From an uncultured Lachnospiraceae bacterium (GTDB taxonomy: Bacteria; Bacillota; Clostridia; Lachnospirales; Lachnospiraceae), in contig CAKRTZ010000047.1 of NCBI GenBank assembly GCA_934402515.1, forward strand, positions 1 through 17,221: a stretch of 17,221 bases of DNA, in the 5' to 3' direction. The translations under genes were made by a program, and so were the position numbers. The notes under the pieces are model-generated. The model saw only the letters and a list, made by a program, of their open reading frames with translations, ran no database searches and was not told the origin of the DNA. Below, one piece after another: positions 14,376 through 17,221 of this stretch (the stretch's first letter is position 1; each line of letters begins with the position of its first letter).

Positions 14376-14684
14376 TTATTGCTTCTCTACGGACAAAATC
14401 TCTCCATCGAATCCGTCAACCTCGGTAACTGTCCCTGTGTATGTAACCGTAACGGTATCGCCCACTGCAACATCCTCCAAACCGTCAGGTTTGCTCTCAA
14501 AGGTAAAGGCATAGCTGGTATCATCAGCATCTGTGACTACCAGCATGAAATCCTTGATTTCCTCCACCGTGCCAGTGAATTCCGATGCATCGGCACTACT
14601 CTGCCGGCTTTTGGATGAACAGCCCGCCAGCATACTCATCGCAACACATAATACGATTACCATTGTTAAAATTTTCTTTTTCAT
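14376..14684 (-). CDS. Small lipoprotein with OB-fold-like domain
   Basis: 102 residues from ATG 14684. MKKKILTMVIVLCV and the lipobox MLAGC (Cys22) show export and lipid anchoring. The mature part is about 80 residues of alternating beta strands (EFTGTVEEI, FMLVVTDADD, SYAFTFES, VGDTVTVTYTGTV, GEILSVEKQ), a pattern seen in small OB-fold lipoproteins of Lachnospiraceae. The function is unknown. The start is set by AGAGGA just upstream and by the signal peptide. The frame is open upstream for another 232 codons into the reductase remnant, but that part is a separate, broken gene. The 3' end is 1 base from the stop of the converging hydrolase gene. Confidence 0.8.
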   Translation of the reverse strand: MKKKILTMVIVLCVAMSMLAGCSSKSRQSSADASEFTGTVEEIKDFMLVVTDADDTSYAFTFESKPDGLEDVAVGDTVTVTYTGTVTEVDGFDGEILSVEKQ

Positions 14685-14769
14685 GATGTCCTCTTTTCCG
14701 GAAGTTGTCCTTCCTTTTTTCTTTTCAAAGATTAGACCCATGAAGGTGGTAAAAAGTTTCATGGTAAAT

Positions 14770-14779
14770 AAAAAAAAAA
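14770..14779. repeat. Run of ten A at the break point of the reductase gene
   Basis: Ten consecutive A on the plus strand (T on the coding strand), exactly where similarity to aldo/keto reductases ends. It is the likely site of a deletion or slippage. Confidence 0.8.
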
Positions 14780-15380
14780 TCACCGGATTGTCAAAGGTGC
14801 CTCCACGTCCTTCGCCAAAGGGTGCCCACGCCTCCAACTGGATGCCGTATTTATCTGCCCATTCTTTCATGGTTTTCTGCTGATTATAAATGTGGGTCTC
14901 CACCTGGTTTACCATGGGTTTGATTCGATTGAAGGAGGCAAAATCCACCATGCGGTCTACATAAAAGTTAGAAATACCGATGGCGCGGAGTTTTCCTTCC
15001 TCATACAAATCCTCCAGTGCCCGATAAGCGCCATAAGCATCGGAGAACGGCTGGTGTAACAATACCAAATCCAGGTAGTCGGTCTGCAGCTTTCTCATGG
15101 ATTCCAGAACGGACTTTTTTGCCTCCTCATATCCGTAATGTTCCACCCAGACCTTGGTGGTGAGGAAAATGTCCTCTCGTTTCACACCGGATTTCTTGAT
15201 GGCACTGCCCACCTGTTCCTCATTGAAGTAGCTCTGCGCCGTATCAATGGCACGGTATCCGACTTTCAGTGCATCCAGGACACAGCGCTCACATTCCTCC
15301 TGGGTCACCTGGTAAACACCATATCCCAGAATGGGCATCTTTACTCCATTGTTCAAAGTTACATATTCCATATTGTCCAT
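14778..15380 (-). pseudogene. Aldo/keto reductase, C-terminal third missing
   Basis: About 201 residues of a normal aldo/keto reductase of the 2,5-diketogluconate-reductase type, which usually has about 270-285. The start at 15380 has AGGAGG 8 bases upstream. The catalytic tetrad is present: Asp46 and Tyr51 (DTAQSY), Lys76 (TTKVW) and His109 (LLHQP). IGISNF and EAWAPFGEGRGG follow. Similarity stops after FDNPVI at a T10 run. The later part with the cofactor-binding loop (IPKS-type motif) and the closing helices is absent, and the frame continues through unrelated residues into the lipoprotein gene. NADPH binding should be lost. It is transcribed from a MerR-type promoter (15426-15456). Confidence 0.85.
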
Positions 15381-15425
15381 GTTCGTTTCCTCCTTGATTT
15401 GACATTTACTCTGTTTTTTTCTATA

Positions 15426-15456
15426 GTTATATCAGTCGGTAGTTACTACCGGTCAA
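15426..15456 (-). promoter_or_regulatory. MerR-type promoter with 19-bp spacer and palindromic operator
   Basis: On the minus strand, TTGACC (15451-15456), a 19-bp spacer, then TATAAC (15426-15431). The overlong spacer contains a perfect 15-bp palindrome, CGGTAGT-T-ACTACCG on the plus strand (15437-15451). This is the hallmark of promoters that MerR-family activators untwist. It lies between the reductase remnant and the MerR remnant, 46 bp before the reductase start. Confidence 0.85.
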
Positions 15457-15470
15457 TAGCTTTTTTGACC
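15451..15470. repeat. Inverted repeat formed by two opposed TTGACC boxes
   Basis: GGTCAA (15451-15456) and TTGACC (15465-15470) face away from each other. The first is the -35 of the reductase promoter. The second could be the -35 of the divergent regulator gene, although its best -10 (TAGAAT, 15485-15490) is only 14 bp away. Confidence 0.5.
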
Positions 15471-15507
15471 ATTACAAAAATTTTTAGAATAACAAAGGAA
15501 AATAACC

Positions 15508-15731
15508 ATGTACTCCATGAAAGAAACCTGCGAACTTACGAATCTATCCCCGAACGCCAGAAAATTCTTGCCCACAAAAAAGAAACCCTGCTCCAGTCCA
15601 TGAGTGACCTGCAAAAAGCCATCGACTACATTGACTGGAAACAAGGATTCTATGAGGATGTTTTGTCTGGAAAAACCAGGTATTATAGTAATCTTATCAA
15701 CAGTAAAACATATCTGGGAAAAGAACAATAA
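15508..15731 (+). pseudogene. MerR-family regulator with internal deletion and frameshift
   Basis: The gene starts normally at ATG 15508 after AAAGGAA with MYSMKETCELT, the typical opening of the MerR helix-turn-helix. Near 15538-15543 it jumps to the far C-terminal part in another frame: ESIPERQKILAHKKE, SMSDLQKAIDYIDWKQGFY and VLSGKTRYYSNLI, stop at 15731. From family memory about 60-65 codons are missing, including most of the DNA-binding winged helix. Read from the ATG, translation ends after 31 codons at 15603. The dimerisation helix and the end are well preserved, so the deletion is probably recent. It is divergent from the reductase, which it must once have controlled. Confidence 0.85.
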
Positions 15732-15770
15732 AAATTGTAGAATTGAATAACATGTCATTCGTCCTTTATT

Positions 15771-16613
15771 CTATTGTACGATTTGATTCCAGTAGTCTTC
15801 TGCCTCTTTCCTGGTAATGGAAAATACTTTCTGGAGTTTTGACAGAATGGTTTCCTTATCCGTATTATCCTCCAGTTTATCCAGAATAAATCCGCGGACT
15901 CCATCCAGACGTTCCTGTCTGCGTCCTTCTTCTCGCCCTTGTTGGATACCTTCAGTTCTGGCATCGTCAAACAGTATCCATTCTTTCATATACTCCGACC
16001 TCCATTTCTCATTCTGCCTTGCTTTGTTTACAGCAGATTCAATTCGTCTTGTCAGCGGATTGGCAGCCTTTCCCGTGGCAATATATTCATACAATGCTTT
16101 CATTGGTTCCGGTAAATCATCCGTTGGAGCTGTGCAGTTATAAAAATATTTATAAGTTCCATCATATAAGGAAAGTTCCGTGTTCTGCACACACCGATTT
16201 TCAAAGATATATTGGGGCAATCCCAATCTGAAAGGGTCAAAGGTACAAAGAAATAAAACCTTACATTCCGGTAAGAGGCGATAGGAATTTCCCCTCGCCA
16301 GAAAATCTACATCCACCATGGACTGGTAAAACCGAACTCGTTTAGGCAGTTCCAGGTTCTCTACCTTTTTACGATTCAAATTCTGCATTTCCGCATCATA
16401 GATAGCCCTATTATCCTTAGTATACACATCAAGCCGAATGGGTTTTCCATCAGAGGTGTGCTGAAATCTCTGTTCTGTCTGCACATCCTGCAGTATTCCC
16501 ACAGGCTCTTGGAGCAGACACTCCAAAACATCGCGACAGAGTTCTTTGTCCTCCATCACTTTTCCGAACATAAAATCATCGGTATATTGCAGTTCTTCAT
16601 AACTTTTTGCCAT
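15771..16613 (-). CDS. Rpn-family recombination-promoting nuclease / PD-(D/E)XK putative transposase
   Basis: 280 residues. The opening YTDDFMFGKVMEDKELCRDVLECLL is the standard start of the PF12784 (PDDEXK_2/Rpn) family. The nuclease core shows Asp62 in IRLDVYTKD and Glu75 with Gln77 in YDAEMQ, the D..ExQ variant of PD-(D/E)XK. RVRFYQSMVD, FLCTFDPF and YEYIATG follow. The tail is rich in charged residues (GIQQGREEGRRQERLDG), as in many relatives. E. coli RpnA is a DNA endonuclease that raises RecA-independent recombination; these genes are also found in many copies and may act in phage defence. GGAG lies 6 bases before ATG 16613. It has its own promoter (16799-16827) and looks complete. Confidence 0.93.
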   Translation of the reverse strand: MAKSYEELQYTDDFMFGKVMEDKELCRDVLECLLQEPVGILQDVQTEQRFQHTSDGKPIRLDVYTKDNRAIYDAEMQNLNRKKVENLELPKRVRFYQSMVDVDFLARGNSYRLLPECKVLFLCTFDPFRLGLPQYIFENRCVQNTELSLYDGTYKYFYNCTAPTDDLPEPMKALYEYIATGKAANPLTRRIESAVNKARQNEKWRSEYMKEWILFDDARTEGIQQGREEGRRQERLDGVRGFILDKLEDNTDKETILSKLQKVFSITRKEAEDYWNQIVQ

Positions 16614-16644
16614 TGGCAGCTCCTTTCTCTGGCTTTACGCCGTG

Positions 16645-16696
16645 GGCAGGAGCGGAGAATTCAATAGATTAAAATTCAATTTCACACGTTCCTGCC
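16645..16696 (-). promoter_or_regulatory. Leader stem before the Rpn nuclease gene
   Basis: Positions 16645-16654 pair with 16687-16696 over 10 bp, nine of them Watson-Crick and one mismatched position that is G-U in plus-strand RNA and A-C in minus-strand RNA. The enclosed 32 bases are AT-rich and contain AATTCAAT twice. The stem lies 22 bases upstream of the ribosome site, inside the predicted leader of the nuclease transcript. Confidence 0.45.
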
Positions 16697-16798
16697 TAAA
16701 TTAACTGGGAAGGTAAGCAGGAATTTCTTGAATAAGATTAGAATCGGGGATTCCGATAAAAATGAATTTGAAAATACAGAAAAACTGCTTATGAATGA

Positions 16799-16827
16799 AG
16801 TATAACCTAACCATGGATAGATGGCAA
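16799..16827 (-). promoter_or_regulatory. Sigma-A promoter of the Rpn nuclease gene
   Basis: TTGCCA (16822-16827), a 17-bp spacer and TATACT (16799-16804) on the minus strand, each one or two bases from consensus. The start site should be near 16792, giving a leader of about 180 bases. Confidence 0.7.
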
Positions 16828-16851
16828 GTTTTAAATAAACCTCCACACATC

Positions 16852-16903
16852 ATTACAGCCACCTCTTGGAGCAATCCCTTATCGCTCCTGCGGTGGCTGT
16901 AAT
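16852..16903. repeat. Long interrupted inverted repeat (12-bp arms plus inner stem)
   Basis: Perfect 12-bp arms, ATTACAGCCACC (16852-16863) and GGTGGCTGTAAT (16892-16903). Inside, GGAGC (16868-16872) pairs with GCTCC (16884-16888), extended by two more pairs after one mismatch. There is no T run on either side, so it is not a normal terminator. It lies 25 bp upstream of the -35 of the nuclease promoter. Confidence 0.85.
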
Positions 16904-16913
16904 AATATGGTTC

Positions 16914-16946
16914 GTGACAGATGGAAGGTGTTACATCTTCGGTCAC
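16914..16946. repeat. Nested hairpin with 3-base bulge
   Basis: GTGAC (16914-16918) pairs with GTCAC (16942-16946), and AGATG (16919-16923) with CATCT (16934-16938). A TCG bulge and a 10-base loop complete the structure. Confidence 0.6.
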
Positions 16947-16960
16947 TGTCTGTGTTTTAC

Positions 16961-16985
16961 CTGGGCGATAGCAGTGCCCGCCCAG
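16961..16985. repeat. GC-rich hairpin
   Basis: CTGGGCG (16961-16967) pairs perfectly with CGCCCAG (16979-16985) around an 11-base loop. It follows the two hairpins before it closely, forming a row of structures. Confidence 0.6.
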
Positions 16986-17077
16986 CCGTGGAGAGCGCAC
17001 CTCCGACTATATCACGCAGATAGCCGTGCCTGTTTTAAATGTATAGCAGCTATGTAACTATTCGGAACCACATTCGC

Positions 17078-17130
17078 AAAAGGGTTAGACTCCGCAAGAA
17101 AACCTACGGACTCTAACCCTTTCTTTTTGC
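17078..17130. terminator. Strong bidirectional terminator downstream of the right-edge gene
   Basis: A 16-position stem (17078-17080 and 17082-17094 region with 17107-17122) with one C-C mismatch and a 12-base loop. The plus strand continues with TTCTTTTTG, the better T run; the minus strand continues with TTTTGCG. The minus-strand gene entering from the right ends at 17138, so it is its natural terminator. On the plus strand it would end any transcript from the hairpin region. Confidence 0.8.
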
Positions 17131-17137
17131 TCATGTA

Positions 17138-17221
17138 TTAAATGTTATACCACTTAATCTCGTTTGCCTCCATCTCCAGAGGGAAACTGCTGCCATCGCC
17201 ACGGTAAACCACGGTTTTCTG
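17138..17221 (-). CDS. C-terminal fragment of a gene entering from the right edge
   Basis: The last 27 codons and a TAA stop (17138-17140), reading in part VVYRGDGSSFPLEMEANEIKW. Strand-like residues with a closing LEMEANEIKWYNI are compatible with the beta-sandwich tail of a glycoside hydrolase, but 27 residues do not allow a family call. It is followed by a clear terminator. Confidence 0.6.
   Translation of the reverse strand, partial: QKTVVYRGDGSSFPLEMEANEIKWYNI

Larger units (their letters stand above)
16614..17137. other. 524-bp gene-free region with dense inverted repeats
   Basis: No convincing gene is seen on either strand. From right to left it holds a terminator (17078-17122), three strong hairpins (16852-16985), the promoter of the nuclease gene (16799-16827) and a leader stem (16645-16696). 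The short open frames here lack ribosome sites and known motifs. The hairpins are described as separate entries. Confidence 0.7.

Noticed and set aside
14376..15380. A true 334-residue reductase-lipoprotein fusion
   Set aside because: The lipoprotein part has its own ribosome site, signal peptide and lipobox, and the reductase part stops mid-fold at a T10 run. Two separate genes, one broken, explain it better.
15138..15731. 197-codon plus-strand open frame
   Set aside because: Its first two thirds are antisense to the reductase and intergenic DNA. Only the last 70 codons are meaningful, as the tail of the broken MerR gene.
16701..17057. Small open frames on both strands (99 codons minus, about 63 codons plus)
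   Set aside because: No ribosome site, no motif, and they run through the hairpins and the nuclease promoter. A small toxin gene was considered, but no typical hydrophobic short protein with a start and ribosome site was found.
16905..17075. tRNA or known housekeeping RNA
   Set aside because: No cloverleaf with a T-loop GTTCRANYC at the right place, and no tmRNA, SRP or RNase P core motifs were recognised.

Overview
The window looks like a chromosomal segment of a gut-type Firmicute, most likely a Lachnospiraceae member (Blautia/Roseburia-like). This is inferred from moderate GC, strong AGGAGG-type ribosome binding sites, lipoprotein-type sugar-binding proteins, a YesM/YesN two-component pair, a dCACHE chemoreceptor-like protein and an Rpn-family (PD-(D/E)XK) nuclease. 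I could not run any search, so family names rest on recognised motifs.

Left part (1-8590, all minus strand): a carbohydrate sensing and uptake locus. Reading in the direction of transcription, a YesN-type response regulator overlaps a YesM-type sensor kinase by 4 bp, which overlaps a sugar-binding-type lipoprotein by 14 bp. After a 199-bp gap comes a dCACHE/HAMP/MCP-signalling protein with its own terminator. Then comes a second sugar-binding lipoprotein, an intergenic hairpin, and the first 13 codons of what is probably the ABC permease, which runs off the left edge. One binding protein is thus tied to the two-component system and the other to the transporter.

Middle (8763-12240): an AraC-family regulator is divergent from a two-gene operon encoding an MFS transporter and a cytoplasmic CE1-like esterase (ATGA overlap). 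The divergent region has a clear regulator promoter and a 21-bp-spaced direct repeat typical of AraC operators. A 13-bp-stem terminator closes the operon.

Right part (12242-15731): a zone of gene decay mixed with intact genes. A headless glycosidase-like pseudogene has a LacI-type helix-turn-helix fragment embedded at its broken 5' end in another frame. Next come an orphan rbsD (D-ribose pyranase), a second alpha/beta hydrolase (HSL/acetyl-esterase type), a small OB-like lipoprotein, and a 3'-truncated aldo/keto reductase whose frame runs into that lipoprotein. Last is a MerR regulator with an internal deletion and frameshift. A textbook MerR promoter (19-bp spacer, 15-bp palindrome) survives between the dead reductase and the dead regulator.

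Far right (15771-17221): an Rpn-family nuclease with its own promoter and a structured leader. Upstream is about 330 bp with several nested inverted repeats and no convincing gene, then a strong terminator and the last 27 codons of a minus-strand gene that enters from the right edge.
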